Part shown: piece by piece, positions 47,395 through 59,834 of the stretch
Position numbering within the stretch: position 1 is the first letter of the stretch
Layout: each line of letters starts with the position of its first letter
Assembly (NCBI GenBank): GCA_003952965.2
Contig: CM025852.1
Location: 16,285,820-16,349,819, forward strand
Source of the DNA: Morella rubra
Lineage: Eukaryota; Streptophyta; Magnoliopsida; Fagales; Myricaceae
DNA length: 64,000 nt
Direction: 5' to 3'
Position numbers and translations under genes: made by a program
The notes under the pieces: generated by a model
Databases searched by the model: none
Seen by the model: the letters and a program-made list of their open reading frames with translations, nothing else
Told to the model about the DNA's origin: nothing

Positions 47395-47710
47395 TTTTTT
47401 TTTTTTAGCAATCTTGAATTTCATTTACGAAGAGAAATTACAAGAATGTTACATCCAGAGGAGTCTTCAGGACCGCAAATAGTGGCCGTCGCTCAATTCA
47501 TCCGAAAACCAAACCCTTCCGAACTGAAATTCAAACAAGAAAAAGGGGAAAAGGAAACTAATCGAACAGTTTCCCTCGGGTTAAATGCAAAGCATCCCTG
47601 ATCGAACAGTGGTCAACTAGGGTTTGGGAGGAGGGAGAGGCAGAGTTGCTTCCCTCGCCCAAAGAGAAGTTGCGAAGGACAGGCTGCCAAGCGCAAAAGA
47701 GGTACTAGCT
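47395..47710 (-). mobile_element. LINE-like 3' end, antisense
   Basis: A T run at 47,394-47,407 is followed by 'agcaatcttgaatttcattt' and 'gaagagaaattacaag'. Read on the minus strand this is the common 3' end of plant L1-type LINEs before the poly-A tail ('cttgtaatttctcttcg', 'aaatgaaattcaag'). No reverse transcriptase is seen, so the copy is strongly 5'-truncated. Its far end is uncertain. Confidence 0.45.
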
Positions 47711-48036
47711 AGATCGTCTCTCTCTAGACTTTTCGGAAAAAAGTGGTCTTTTTTTAGGTGGTGGTCATTCTATGCACTTCAGTTGAAATCCTACAGTTTT
47801 AAAAAAATCCCTCAAATTTTAATTTAATTAAATGGCTCATTTTTTTTTTTTATCACCTTAGCATCTATCTATGCAATAAATTTAACAATAATAATGATCA
47901 TCTAAATAGTGTAAACAATAAGAAGGTACAATATGAACCGTTCAATTATTGATTGATAATAGCTAATAAGTAAAGACCCATATAAGTGTCTTAAAAAAAA
48001 ATCCAAAAATTCTCTGTTAAATATAATGTATATAAC
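47711..48036. other. AT-rich intergenic DNA
   Basis: No gene or repeat recognised. Confidence 0.4.
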
Positions 48037-49270
48037 CTATAGAGTGATGTCAAAGTCACTCAAAACTGAACATGCAATCAAAAGTTGTCCTACCAATAGT
48101 TGAGACAACAATTTATCAAAAGCATATCTTGCTTCAGGTATTCCTCGACAATCAATCATTATAAGTTGACCGGTTAGGGTCACCATGGCACTGACAACAG
48201 CACCATGATGCAAAGCGTTACCTGGCAAGTGCTTCCACTCTTTACGACTTCTCTAGACAGGTAGTGGATACAAATTAAGGAAGAAACCATTGCAGCATTT
48301 CCTATCTGTTTACATATTTAAACTTCCTCTGTATCCCGTTGAGATAACAAGAACACTCCATTTGATCTCTGAGAAGAGAAGGGAAAAGGGAGGAAAACTT
48401 CTGAAAAGAATATATTTTATGCAATGAGAAAGGAGATTAACTCCAGGTTTACTCAGCTACACTTGCATTGTGTAAATGCACCGTAATGGTGCCTATGAAG
48501 GAGAAATCAAGAACAAATCAGAGGACTTAATAATCCCAGGGGCTAAAATAATCTCAAAAATGCATAAGCGGGTCCCTACATACCATGCCGACAGCATGGC
48601 TTAAGCACTCAACAAAATAATAGCAAGTACTCAGAGATTTATCATGGATGCAATGATGACTGGGGAAGAAGTCAAACCACAATGAGGAGAAACTCAGATT
48701 CCTAATCTTATCAGCTGGAAGAGTAATGGCATAGGATACCCACGCACTTTTAACAAACATTCCCTCATGTTTTTGTTTTTCAAATGTAGTTATGATTTCC
48801 TCATGCTTCTGCTGAGCCTGTTCACCATAAAGCTTCCCTCTACCACTGGCAGAGTGCAACAGCTCATGCTCAAAATGAAAAGACAGACTCTGACCCAACT
48901 TCTCTTAGCATGGCTCCTGCTTGCAGCTTCTCAGCACCCGTACTTCACAATCAATGTTCAAGCTGTAGAATCAGGCAATCACTCCCCCCTTTTTCCTCTC
49001 TTCAGTATCTATCTATTTGTATGAGATCTGTACTTCTTCCATCAATATAGAAACAGAAGTAGACAGGAAAACAACAGAGACACTGCATTTTGTTCTTACA
49101 AGCACTAATGTACCTTGCCTTTCTGTGTTGCTGAACACAGTTTATTTCAGGCACAGACAAGGGCACCATAGCTCAAGGTCACGCAATGAAAATGCTTTAC
49201 CTAGTTGGGTAAGTATATGGAGTAGAGTCTTTCTCAAAGTCATGTATTGTCTCATTTACATGGAGTAAGA
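48037..49270 (-). other. Unassigned gene-like fragments, minus strand
   Basis: Two minus-strand stretches look more like exon debris than chance. One, 48,037-48,228, includes GIPEARYAFDKLLSQ, reminiscent of a pentatricopeptide-repeat helix pair (…EARYVFDK…). The other, within 48,700-48,900, includes ELLHSASGRGKLYGEQAQ and KHEEIITTFEKQKHEG, which is charged and helical. A donor-like CAG/GTAACG on the minus strand lies near 48,220. I could not chain them into a gene or name a family. They could be remnants of a host gene lying just downstream of ALB3. Confidence 0.3.
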
Positions 49271-50368
49271 TTATGCAAATGCCATACACATGCAGTCATT
49301 GATCTATCCTGTGATGACAAAACAGGTTGAAGGAAAGAAGCTTCATAAGACCCCATCGGTTCCCAACCCCGTGGGGAATCACCGCCCACCTTCTAGAAGA
49401 TAAATAGATTGATGCACTTCTCTGGCAAACTTGAGTAAAGTAGGGGTTACAGCATATTTCGAGAATTCAAAGGTCAGATGTAGCCATGTAGCTTGGAAAA
49501 GCTGTTTTTTTTTTTTAAGTTGTGCATGTACAAAAATGGAAATTAATTGGAGGTGTGTATTCTAGAAGCCTTTATGACTGGGCAATTGCTAGTGTTCATC
49601 ATAGAATCTCCATAAGCTGAATCCCCAGTGCAATCTTTCAACACAAGATTTAAATTCCAGCCTATAAAAACCAAAAAGGTGAGAAACCAAGCTATAGAAT
49701 TTCTTTACATAACAATGTTTTAGGATTTCATAAATTGTGGCTAAGCCAACGTGGTTCACATTTTTTCCACCTATCATCAGATCCCTTGTTTGCAAAATGC
49801 GTATGCTTCTAAACATATCCAAGGGATACCTTTGAATTTAGTTCACCAAAAAACTGAAAAAGAAAATAAAATCGACCTGGGCCAACGCGAAGGCTAAGCT
49901 GAGATAGGAGAGACCAAAAAAGGAACTAAGTGACCATCTTCGGGTTTACTGAGTAAAGTTTTCAAATGTAGAAACTGCCAGTAGTTTTTTCCTTTCACTA
50001 ATGTGTAAGTAAGCTATGCTATTGAAGCCCTTCAACATAATAAACAACCACCAACATAAACTCCGCATGTTGCTTCGCAGGATCTGCCAAGAATGAGAAT
50101 TGCAGTCATACATAGCTTCAAATGCTGCGTCACTATGTTTTACAGTGAAGCTTTTAGGCCTCTCATTTTCAAAAGGAAAATAATAAACCAAAACATGTGT
50201 AATAATCATGGGTAGACTTTCTTAAACTACCAAGGACAGTGGGGGTCCAACTATATTTTAAAAACCAATGAGCCGGAATAAAAATGGCCTTTATATATTA
50301 ACCAAGGTACATTGTGTTGAGATGTACAGGACTCACCAGAAACTACAAAGATACAGTATATTGTCAAT
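49271..50368. other. ALB3 3' flank
   Basis: No gene recognised. The part just left of 50,369 should hold the ALB3 3' UTR. The open frames at 49,589-49,822 and 49,946-50,209 (minus) are unsupported. Confidence 0.4.
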
Positions 50369-53300
50369 TCATACAGCACGCTTCCGCTTTGATCGCTTAC
50401 TTCTACTAGGGCGTGGAGGATTTGGTACCTCTTTGCCATTACTAGAACCATATGCTTCTTCGAGAACCTCCTCACCCTGTCAAAAACTTAAAGTTAATTT
50501 TTAAATCCCGTGTCAAACTAAAAAGATAGGATGAAAATTGTTACAAGATCATAGTTGAGCCAGGGGTTGAAAAGATTGATAACTAATGTCCCCTCCAGAT
50601 GAAAATAAAGCTTTTGCTAATGCTCTTTTAATATGTTCACTCATGCATTGACTTTGATCTTGCACCAAAGGGAATCATCAGTGCCAGACTTAACATGTAC
50701 CTCCAGTTTCCTGGAGTAAACCGGCTCTAAACTTCTGAACACGACCATAAGAAAAGTGGTCTTCTTTTCGCTTCATTATCTCTTTATGTGCATGCTTGCA
50801 CCCAAGAGAAGAACAACACAAATGTACAAAATTGTTTGTAGTCAAGCCAATGTCCAATCAATGTCTACTTCACAACAATAGCTGAAAAACAGAAATTGAG
50901 GTAGAGGAACCACCTACTGCCACCCGACAGTCAACACAATCAGATCATGAATCATGCTGCCAGAGGATTCTACTTCAACTCTGTCAAAGATGACTGAGTT
51001 TCATGTCTCTTGTTTTCTCCTACGTAATCAGTTTTCAGTCTCATAAATCAAAAGGTGTGTGGACAAATATAAGAAAGGGCCATGGGCACTGTCCGCACTT
51101 TAAATTTGCAACAAAAAACAGAATTCTGAACCTCCCATTCATTGGTCTGACAAAATGCACTCCTTTACCAAATCAAACCAGCATAATGAGCCTAAAATAT
51201 TAATAGCACTCTTTTTGCTATATATGAATAAGATATGAAAAGTTGAAAAAAGTAATCTTTCCATAAATCAAAGTTCAATCAGGATGGAGAATTGCATAGG
51301 TTTAATAACCTAATCTTTTAGGGCCCCTCCATCATTTCTCCTCTTTTCACACTAAAAATTACTCACAACAGGAAAACGATACAATATATTTCATAAGCAT
51401 GGCTTTGGAAGGACAAGACCAAAAATACCCTAACTTAATGCACAGTAAACAACTAAAAGTTTAATTTTACCTTGTCACTAGTCTCTTCATCTGGATCATC
51501 ATCAGAATCAGATGTGGAAGACAGGTTCTGACTATCGCTGGTGGGTAGGGCCTTGCTCAACTTTTTGTTCATTTCATTTTCTTTTAACCGCCTAAACCTG
51601 CTAATTGCCATTATAGCCAGTAAGACAACTTTCAAACAGATCATACTAGGATCGAATTTGTCATGTAAAACTTACTTCTCTCCCTGCTGAACTGGCTGAG
51701 ATGCTGAGCGTTTTGCACGTCCTGCTGAAATGATTCCACTAGCATTCTCGGTAACTACAGGTTTTGCACCTCCTAATTTGCGTAACCATACTTGTTGGGC
51801 AGTGCTGAGAACATTGTTTGTGAACCTGAAACCATATGGTAAATGCGGAGAAATAATGAATGGATGAGTTTGTTCTCAATAAATAGTGCTTAAGGCCCCC
51901 ACAATTTACGAATGAGAAAAAGGAAAAGAAAATATATCAGTCTTAGCCAATATGATTAAGTTAGCATTTAAAAACCATCCGATGCAATGTGTTGGTCCTT
52001 GACACCTTAGTTGGCATGAGAGCAATAACATAGAACCTTCCGAGTAACATGTCTATTCCTGTATCTGACAGTAAAGAAGTTGACGCTAGAAAGAAGATTC
52101 AGACACCAGCAGATCATCCAAATGAATAATAAGAACACAGATATTCAGTTGGACAGGTACGCATATTAATTATCAATGTCATCATATTCAGCGTTATAGA
52201 ACAAATCAGAACATTATGTGGAAAAATCAGTAGATGCAGCAAAATCATAACATCATAGGGCCAACCCGAAGTAATATACATCCCATAAGAACTAAGCTAA
52301 AGTGTATGAACACAGACAACCCTAATACGATTGACAGGGAGAAGTGAAATTGTTAGTGAGAAACCAACCAGTAAATTGATAATCCTGATGGGACAGACAA
52401 GGAGAAGTAACCAATCATGAGAGGAAGAAACTTCAAAACAAGAAGTGAATTCTTTTGCGCTGGATCATCAGTCTGCCAACAGAAATTAAGGACTCATAAT
52501 GCTTGGAAAACAGTATTAAAATAAAGAAGTGAGAAAGGTCAGCGAAAAGGCTTATTCTTTACCTGGGGGGGCTTCATGAGCTCCATGGAAACATACTGAG
52601 TAACAACTAGGAGAACAGGTAAAACAAGGTATGCTGCAGTGTCAGACCAGCCCAAAGGTGGATGGCCATCCTGCATGAAGAATCATATATAGTAGATAAT
52701 CAAATGCACAAGCTAGAAAGAAAAACTTGGCCATTAGGGCCACAGGAGTAGAAAATACAACTGATGCACTAAAGCAGGTGTCCATAACCTGCTATTATTA
52801 AGTGTAAACCGGCCCAGAAGGGGGAAAAATAAAACGAAATGGTGTAGAGCCTTGAAGGTACACACGGAGCACAGCTCATCCATATTCTAGAACATGCTTA
52901 CTTCCCATGACATGCATCTTCCTAGTTAAAGATAAAAGCTACAATGGGTAAGCAGACACATAAAAAATCTAAGGCCAACTCAGCTTTCCAAACTTCAGAA
53001 GCATCTCTCTTTCTTACAGCGGCTAGGTCTTGGTCAAGGCATATAATAGAGGAGGCTAAGAGTGACTTGGAAAACAGAACAATGAAGGAAACAAGGAAAA
53101 CTACCAAACACATCCTGACTATTGTACAGAAGTCTCTGTTTCACTAGATGTTACTGATGTGGTCCAAATTGAGTGTCAAGATAACACTTCCTTGATCAAT
53201 GACTAACATTCAGCTTCCACAAGCATGGAGTTTAATTAAGAATTGATGCGAATAGATTAAATGTTTAACATAGATAACAGAAGCAGCAAGACATTTTAGC

Positions 53301-55123
53301 TTCACAAGCCATGTGAAATTAAGGTGTTATTACCACAAATGGAAAAAGCCAAGAAACGCCAGATCCACTTTGTCGAGCAGCAATTGAAGTTGGGCCACCC
53401 AAAGAGGGAATCCAAAAGAAACCTTCTGTCAACAGTCCCTTAAAGTAGAATTTTTCCAAATATTAGCAATGACCAACCTGCTGTCGTTAAAAAACATTGT
53501 GCAATAACGGCACCACAAAATTTCCTTCGAATATTAACCTCTTAGTTACCTCATTTGCCACGTTTGAAAGAGCTTGATATAACCCTATCCAGACTGGTAT
53601 GGTAGCCAAAGTTGGGAAACAACCTTTGCATAAAGATAAATAACAAGTTGACGTGTATCAGCCGATCAGAAAAGATATTGGCATTGTCAAATAGGATTGA
53701 GGTTCTCCCCAAGATCCTGCTTGAATTTGATAGTCCAACTCGGAAAGAGAAAGATAGAATATGTGAGTACTATACAATCCATTGTTACCCATGTAAATTA
53801 CCTGACAATATGGCCCTTACGACATTGGATCCTTGTTGTATCGTTCTCTTTCCATATTGAACAATTCAAATTCAGGCAACAAATTCAAGAGGATTTTGAT
53901 CCCAGCCAATATCGAGCTATAGAAATAAAAGACAAAACAACTACTTTGTCCTCACCAAAACAACACTTTTCCACTTTTGTCAACATATAGACAAAAATGA
54001 TTCAAATGCAAGCACTGATATTCCAAGACCAACTGCTGAATTAAACTCATAAGTGGGTTTAAATACTTAACTAAATTTATGAGCCACCAACCCCATATAA
54101 GAAGACAATGTACGAAGCAAGCCATCAATAGGTTGAATTTGAGAATCAACCACAATTTTAACAAACATTGCTAAAAGATTACCTGCCAATGGATTAACCC
54201 CGGCCTGCTTATATAGCCTTGATGTTTCAAGTTGAATTCTTTCCTTAAAAGAGAGAGACAAAGATTGACATGTCAGAAAGAATGGTACTTATTACTTGGG
54301 GACCAAAATATTCGGAAAAACCAAATATTTGCTCGTACTGAAGGTTTGGCACAACCCCATATAATCGAGAACGTGTCTGACCTGATTACCGGCATATCTT
54401 TGTTGAATGGCTTTAATCTTCGGTTGAAGATTTTGTATAGCTAGTGTTGACTCAACCTACATATAGTACTACATGTCACCATCTCAAGATACTAACCAGG
54501 CCAGCTCATAGGATCGTTATAGCGCACAGAAATTTGATGCGTTCAGAGCAAAAGACACACCTGTTGCTTCGTCAAAGGAAATGTGGCAACTTTTACAATA
54601 ACCGTTAGCAATATAATGGCAAATCCATAAGCATACGGCACGTGCACAGCGCTAAGCCCATCCTTCAATATCTAAAGCAATAAGAACGATTCCATTCAAA
54701 CTTACTTCATCTCTCTCTTGCAAAAAATATAATTGCTAAAATCAAACCATTTCGCTGCTTCAAGAATTACACACATACCAGCATGAATTATCCACATATA
54801 TTTACCTTGAGGACGACCTCCATGGCGTCGGAGATGAATCCAAACCACCCGTTACTTTTCTGCCCGGCGACATCTGCAGAGCTCGCGGCCGGGTCGGCTG
54901 CAACCGTGGCATCCGCAAGCGTGTAGAGCAGGCCTTCGGCTCTGGTTAGGACCGCCGAAAAATCAACCGGAGAGTGGAAGGATTCGATGTGAGGGATGTC
55001 ATGTAAGCTGAGCTTGACTCTGGTGGAGGCGACGAGCCTACTGCGGTGAGGTAGGGTGTGGAAGCCATGGCGAGAGAGGGGCGCACCGATGAACGGCGGT
55101 GATGAAATTAGGGTTTTCGCCAT
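50369..55123 (-). CDS. ALB3: ALBINO3 thylakoid membrane insertase (OXA1/YidC/Alb3)
   Basis: Inserts light-harvesting and photosystem proteins into the thylakoid membrane together with cpSRP and cpFtsY. I rebuilt eleven exons: 55123-54806, 54671-54561, 54456-54382, 54243-54183, 53623-53550, 53438-53334, 52670-52563, 52472-52369, 51825-51676, 51597-51471 and 50476-50369. All introns are GT-AG and the total is 1,341 nt, or 446 aa (Arabidopsis ALB3 is 462). In order it shows a transit peptide, the conserved NGWFGFISDAMEVVLK, and the insertase core with LETSRLYKQAGVNPLAG, IPVWIGLYQALSN and MIGYFSLSVPSGLSIYW. The stromal tail keeps both cpSRP43-binding basic motifs: GRAKRSASQ (exon 9) and the terminal RSKRSKRKRAV. 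An acidic Ser/Asp stretch in exon 10 separates them. No defect was seen. Confidence 0.95.
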
Positions 55124-55488
55124 GGATTAAAGAGAATGAAGTGAGCTCAGCTTCTCATGAGGACGAGGTTGGAGATGAGGAGGGGTTGGGAGTGGAACTG
55201 TCGAAGTTAAGAGGCTGATGGTGGAGAACATAATCTTCGAATTATCCGTATTTTGATTGATTTTCTGTTTGCGACTTCTGGCAGGGCGAAAAAGGTCCAG
55301 TTTCGCCGGTTCTTGACGATGACTGTTTTACGCCTGAGTCCCACGTCATTGATATGAGGGATTCTTTAGTCATTCCACTCTGAAAATGTTACTTGCATTA
55401 ACTGTTGGCTGATGTGGCTTATCTCGTTGGTTTTTAAAGGTAAAAGGACAAGGGTTAAAGAACCTTTCCTTGGTCTCATGAATGCTCC
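55124..55488. promoter_or_regulatory. ALB3 upstream region
   Basis: A less AT-rich stretch before the ALB3 start, presumably leader and proximal promoter. No TATA box or other defined element could be placed with confidence. Confidence 0.4.
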
Positions 55489-55956
55489 CAGGGCCGGCTC
55501 AAATCAAATGGGGCCGAAGGCCCCAATAAATTATTAGGTTTTTTATATAAATTTTAATATAAAATATTTTAATTTAATTTAATTATAAAATATTCAATTT
55601 TCCTATTAATTGTTTTTTATAGAACTCTCATGTATCAAGGCTCTATGACTCGCACGGTTTGAAAATTTATAAGACATGTAATTTTCTCTTTGAGGAAAGT
55701 TTAAAAATATCTCAAAAAAGATTAGGAAGCATGAGAGAAATATATTATTTAATAGGCAAAAAGACACTCCACTCATGATAAAAAAATATATGAAAAGATT
55801 ACATCTTGTCATTACTTTTTTATTTTTTAGCTTAATTGTCTTTTTATTTTTTTTGGATCATCTATAACATTAAAAAAAGAAAAAACTTTAAGAGACATTG
55901 TTCAGGGTGAAGCCTTAGGTAACTGCCTAAGTTGTTTTACTCTTGAGCCAGCCCTG
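55489..55956. mobile_element. hAT-type MITE with 8-bp target duplication
   Basis: A 468-bp element. The left end CAGGGCCGGCTCAA and the complement of the right end CAGGGCTGGCTCAA are near-perfect inverted repeats of 14 bp. The flanks 'aatgctcc' (55,481-55,488) and 'aatgcttc' (55,957-55,964) form an 8-bp target duplication with one difference. Size, ends and duplication length fit hAT. No transposase. Confidence 0.85.
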
Positions 55957-55964
55957 AATGCTTC

Positions 55965-57135
55965 ATGGTTTTTATAAATTTGATTATAGGCTGTTCTCGA
56001 GTTTTGACAAAAAAAAAAAAAAAAGGAGAGCCGTTGTAATGCTCTCAGCCCAAACTCCAAATTTTCAAAATTCTGTCCGAAAATAAGATTTTTTATATGT
56101 TTACATGATTTTTCTAACTCTAATATTTTAAAAGTATTTATTCAATATCAGCAAAATATTTGTAAATAATACAAATGGCAAGACATTAATCCTTAAAACC
56201 CTATTCAAAGTCTTGAAAATAACATTAGCATATCCACTGCCTTTTAAACATAAATCTACCAATAGAATTAAATAACAACTTCCTAAAAATTAATTTTTAA
56301 AAGTACTAACACGCTTTCGAAACACAAATCTACTTTAAGCTCTTCAAATCAAACTAACTACCTTCCCTTGACTTGAAAAATATGAGAGTAATTCATGAGC
56401 AGTGGATAAAATAAAAAAAATATAATTCTATATATGAATTGTAAGTTATTACATGAAGAAAAATATTTTATAACAACTTCAATTTGGATACATCAAAAAA
56501 CTAAACTCATCAAACCTATGATTCTAAGATTTTCCTATCATACGGCTCGAGGATATTTTAGAGAATAAAAGTAATCTATCAACAATTAAAATAAAACATT
56601 TTAAAAAGAGAAACTATAAAGATAAGAATAGAGTTATTTAATTGTATTATTAGGTAATTGTAATTCTATATGAAAAAAAAAAAAACTTGAAAAGAGATTT
56701 GACCTTCTGGGCTTGTCAGGGTAGCATTGGTTTGACTTAAAAGAGATAAAAGATTGAGAGATGGCTAATCTTAGAAGAAAAACAATCCCCCAAACATTCA
56801 AAAGTTTTGATTTTGATGAGAGCGTGTATTCTAAGAAAAGTGACAATATTTGCTTTGAAAAAAAATTTTAAACTTCGAAAGCCATCCTTAAAAGAAAGTT
56901 TTTGTATTTCCAAAACTCTAAGGCAATATTTACTAGAAAAGCCTTCTTTAACCGTTCAAAAGTTGAAATTTCAAATTTCAATATTTGTGTAGCATTGATG
57001 ACCATTGGAAGGGAATTTTTTTCCAAAACTCCTTAATTTTAACATATATATCCATTTTTTTTTTTTTTGCTGAATTATATAACATTTAAGCATGAAATGA
57101 GTAACATTTAAGCATATATATACTTATGCACATCA
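55965..57135. other. AT-rich intergenic DNA
   Basis: No gene or named repeat. Two A runs (56,011-56,026 and 56,673-56,686) and a T run (57,056-57,069) occur. If the CACTA element at 58,498 has a left end in the window, it should lie here, but no CACTA start was found. Confidence 0.4.
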
Positions 57136-57139
57136 CATT

Positions 57140-57545
57140 GTAGGTATACTTATATAACATTGTAGTCACAATACATTATTTGCATATATATACTCAATAT
57201 ATCACATAACATCAAGTGATATAGTATATAAAATATTCAATCTTAATATGTACACTATATAACATTGTAGTCACAGTATATATTTGATATATCATATATA
57301 TCACATAACATGATATAGTACAATCTTAATATGTACACTTATATAACATTGTAGTCACAGTATATTATTTGCATATATTATATACTCATATATATCACAT
57401 AACATGACAAGAGATATAGTATGTAAAATATTCAATCTTAATATGTACTACACATTATATAACATTGTAGTCACAACAATTATTTGCATATATTATATAC
57501 TCAAAAAACATATTCACATAATATATCATATAACAACTTCAATTT
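57140..57545 (+). repeat. AT-rich tandem array, about four units
   Basis: Four successive units, each beginning 'tatataacattgtagtcaca' and continuing through 'catatattatatactc', 'atcacataacat' and 'caatcttaatatgtac'. Unit starts lie near 57,150, 57,252, 57,338 and 57,457. Unit length varies from about 85 to 115 bp through internal deletions. Confidence 0.8.
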
Positions 57546-57689
57546 TCATAACACTCCTTAATTTCATATTTTATTAAGTGAATCCTTTAGAATATAATTT
57601 TTCAAATACATTACTATACAAAATAATATTATATATATACATTAAATAGCTTAGATATAATAATATTTACATGTCATAGTCTTTTAGCA

Positions 57690-58498
57690 GCATTTTTCCA
57701 ACAAAACGTTGGTATAGAGTGTATTTTAGCGGCGTTTTGTAATAAAATGTAGCTACAAAGTGTCTTTTAGTAGTGTTTTTCAACCAAAATGCCGTTAAAA
57801 CTCACACTTTTGACAGCGTTTTTCAATCTGTAGCAGCATTTTGTTAGACACCGTCATTAAAAGTATGAGTTATAGCAGCATTGTTTTAAAAAGCACCGGT
57901 ACAAATTGTCTTTTTAGCGGTGTTTTTTTGAAAATGCTGCTGCAAGTGTGTGAGTCTTATGGCGTTTTTTATAAAACATTGCCAAAAGTTTGAGTTTTAG
58001 CGGCACATTCTCAAATACGCCACTACAACTCACACACTTGCATGATCGTTTTTTACAAAGCGTCGTTACACATTATCGTTTTATTAGTATTTTCTTAACA
58101 AACGCCTCTAAAAGTCAAACATTTTGGCGGTGTTCTCTAAAGAATGCCGCTAAAACTCAAACTTATGGCGGCGTTTTATCAATAAAAAAAAAGTCACTAA
58201 ACGCAAACTTTTAGAGGTATCTTTAAGAAAACATTACTAAAAATCAAACTTTTGGCAACATTTTTCTAAAAGCGCAGCTACAAATTGTCCTTTAGTAGCA
58301 GTTTTTTTTTAAAAAACACTGCTATAACTTTAAAACACTGCTAAAAATCAAACTTTTGGCAGTGTTTTGTAAAAGTACTGCTAAATATTTTACTTTAGCA
58401 ACAATTTTTTTTTTTATAAAAAATGTGATGCTATTTACCAGCGATTTTAGTGACTGCCGCTAAAAAGATCGATGCTGTAGGTCTGTTTTTTCGTAGTG
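57690..58498. mobile_element. CACTA element right end with subterminal repeats
   Basis: The right boundary 'tttttcgtagtg' at 58,487-58,498 is, on the complement, CACTACGAAAAA, the typical terminus of a CACTA (En/Spm) element. To its left, about 750 bp is packed with some twenty short motifs in both orientations, of the forms 'ttagcggcgtttt' and 'aaaacgccgctaaa'. Such arrays are the subterminal transposase-binding repeats of this superfamily. No left terminus or transposase is present, so the copy is truncated or strongly deleted. Confidence 0.75.
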
Positions 58499-59160
58499 GC
58501 ACTTAGTTTCCACGACACAAGAATTTCAGAAAAGTCTCATATCATTGAAAAGTCATTTTATCTCAAATGCTTAATTCAAAGCTTTAAAGCTTCTCAAATA
58601 ATTGTCGAATATTCACTCGGACTGTAAATTAATATATAATATCAGTCATCAACACTAACATATAGAGTTCAGGTAATTCTGTATGACTCAAAAATGATAA
58701 AATTCTTCCGAAAGATTTAATACCTTCTTTAACAGTGCCCCTAATTCTAAAATCCATAGAATATCCCAAATAGAAAATTTATACAACCTTTCAATCGATC
58801 ACTATTAGACTATTTTTCACAAGAAATCAAAGATTTCATTAACAATTAATCTATACCTTAAGATCCATAAATAACGAAAACCAATATAAAAACATAAAGG
58901 CTAGAAATTAAAAAATCATAATCAACCCAATCTCCCTTAAGTGCCAAATTGAAGGAATGGAAACTCACACACGATGGCTTTAGTCGGCAACAATAAAACA
59001 GATCTGAGAAAGAGCGTGAGAGACATAACCCTCGATGGCAAATAAGTTTATGGGAAAAGGGCGTTAAATCTAGAGTTTTGAAAAGGGCATTAAATCTTTG
59101 GAGTTTAAGGGAAAAATTTGAATTTTGAAAACAGGCTTTGAAGATTAGAGAAAATGAAAA
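58499..59160. other. AT-rich intergenic DNA
   Basis: No gene seen. Two related copies of 'agggcgttaaatctagag' / 'agggcattaaatctttgg' lie at 59,058-59,110. Confidence 0.4.
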
Positions 59161-59164
59161 AACT

Positions 59165-59540
59165 ATACTTAGTTAAAATGCACCTGTTGGTGTTCTAACT
59201 ATCAATCTTAGACACTGCATCCTCTAACTATCAATCTTAAACACCTTGTACCTTCTATCAAATTTTTAGACACTTTTGCACTTTCCAACTATTAATATTA
59301 GATATTTTGCACCATTCGTCTGACAATAATACTGTCGAGAATTTAATAAATATACAACAATATCTTCATGCAAAGTGGGTCAAGAAAATTATTGTCATTT
59401 TAATCTAACAATTTTACAGAGTATGTAAAATGTCTAAAATTGGTAGTTAGAGGGTGAAATGTTTCCAAAGTAGTAGTTTATGATGCAAAGTGCAAAAGCT
59501 ATTATAGTTCAAGGGTGAAAAGTGTATTTACCCCATATTA
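59165..59540. mobile_element. Foldback MITE, family of the spacer MITE
   Basis: The left arm has repeated 'ctaactatcaatcttagaca' words. The right arm has 'gtctaaaattggtagttaga', its mirror, followed by 'agggtgaaaagtgtatttac'. The wording matches the foldback in spacer A (9,028-9,242) and the fragment at about 600-690. No coding capacity. Confidence 0.55.
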
Positions 59541-59830
59541 ATTTGTTATTTTTTTTATTTGACTTGGAATATGTAATATAGTTAATTAGACACGATGCAC
59601 AATTTTATTGAATATAGTGTGTCAATCTGTTAATTTTTTATGGCAAATGAAGAACTTTTTCTTTATTCTTTTTATTAACTTGACGACAACCTATAATGGA
59701 TTTCAAAACTCAAAGACCAATTTTGAACAAAATGCAAAACGGGACCAAAAGAGTCTTTACCCCAAAATAGAAAAAGAAAACTAGTTTGAAGCGATTGTGT
59801 AAAATTTTTTAATTATAATATATTTATGGT
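59541..59830. other. AT-rich intergenic DNA
   Basis: No recognisable feature. It lies just left of the presumed Copia LTR. Confidence 0.4.
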
Positions 59831-59834
59831 AAAA

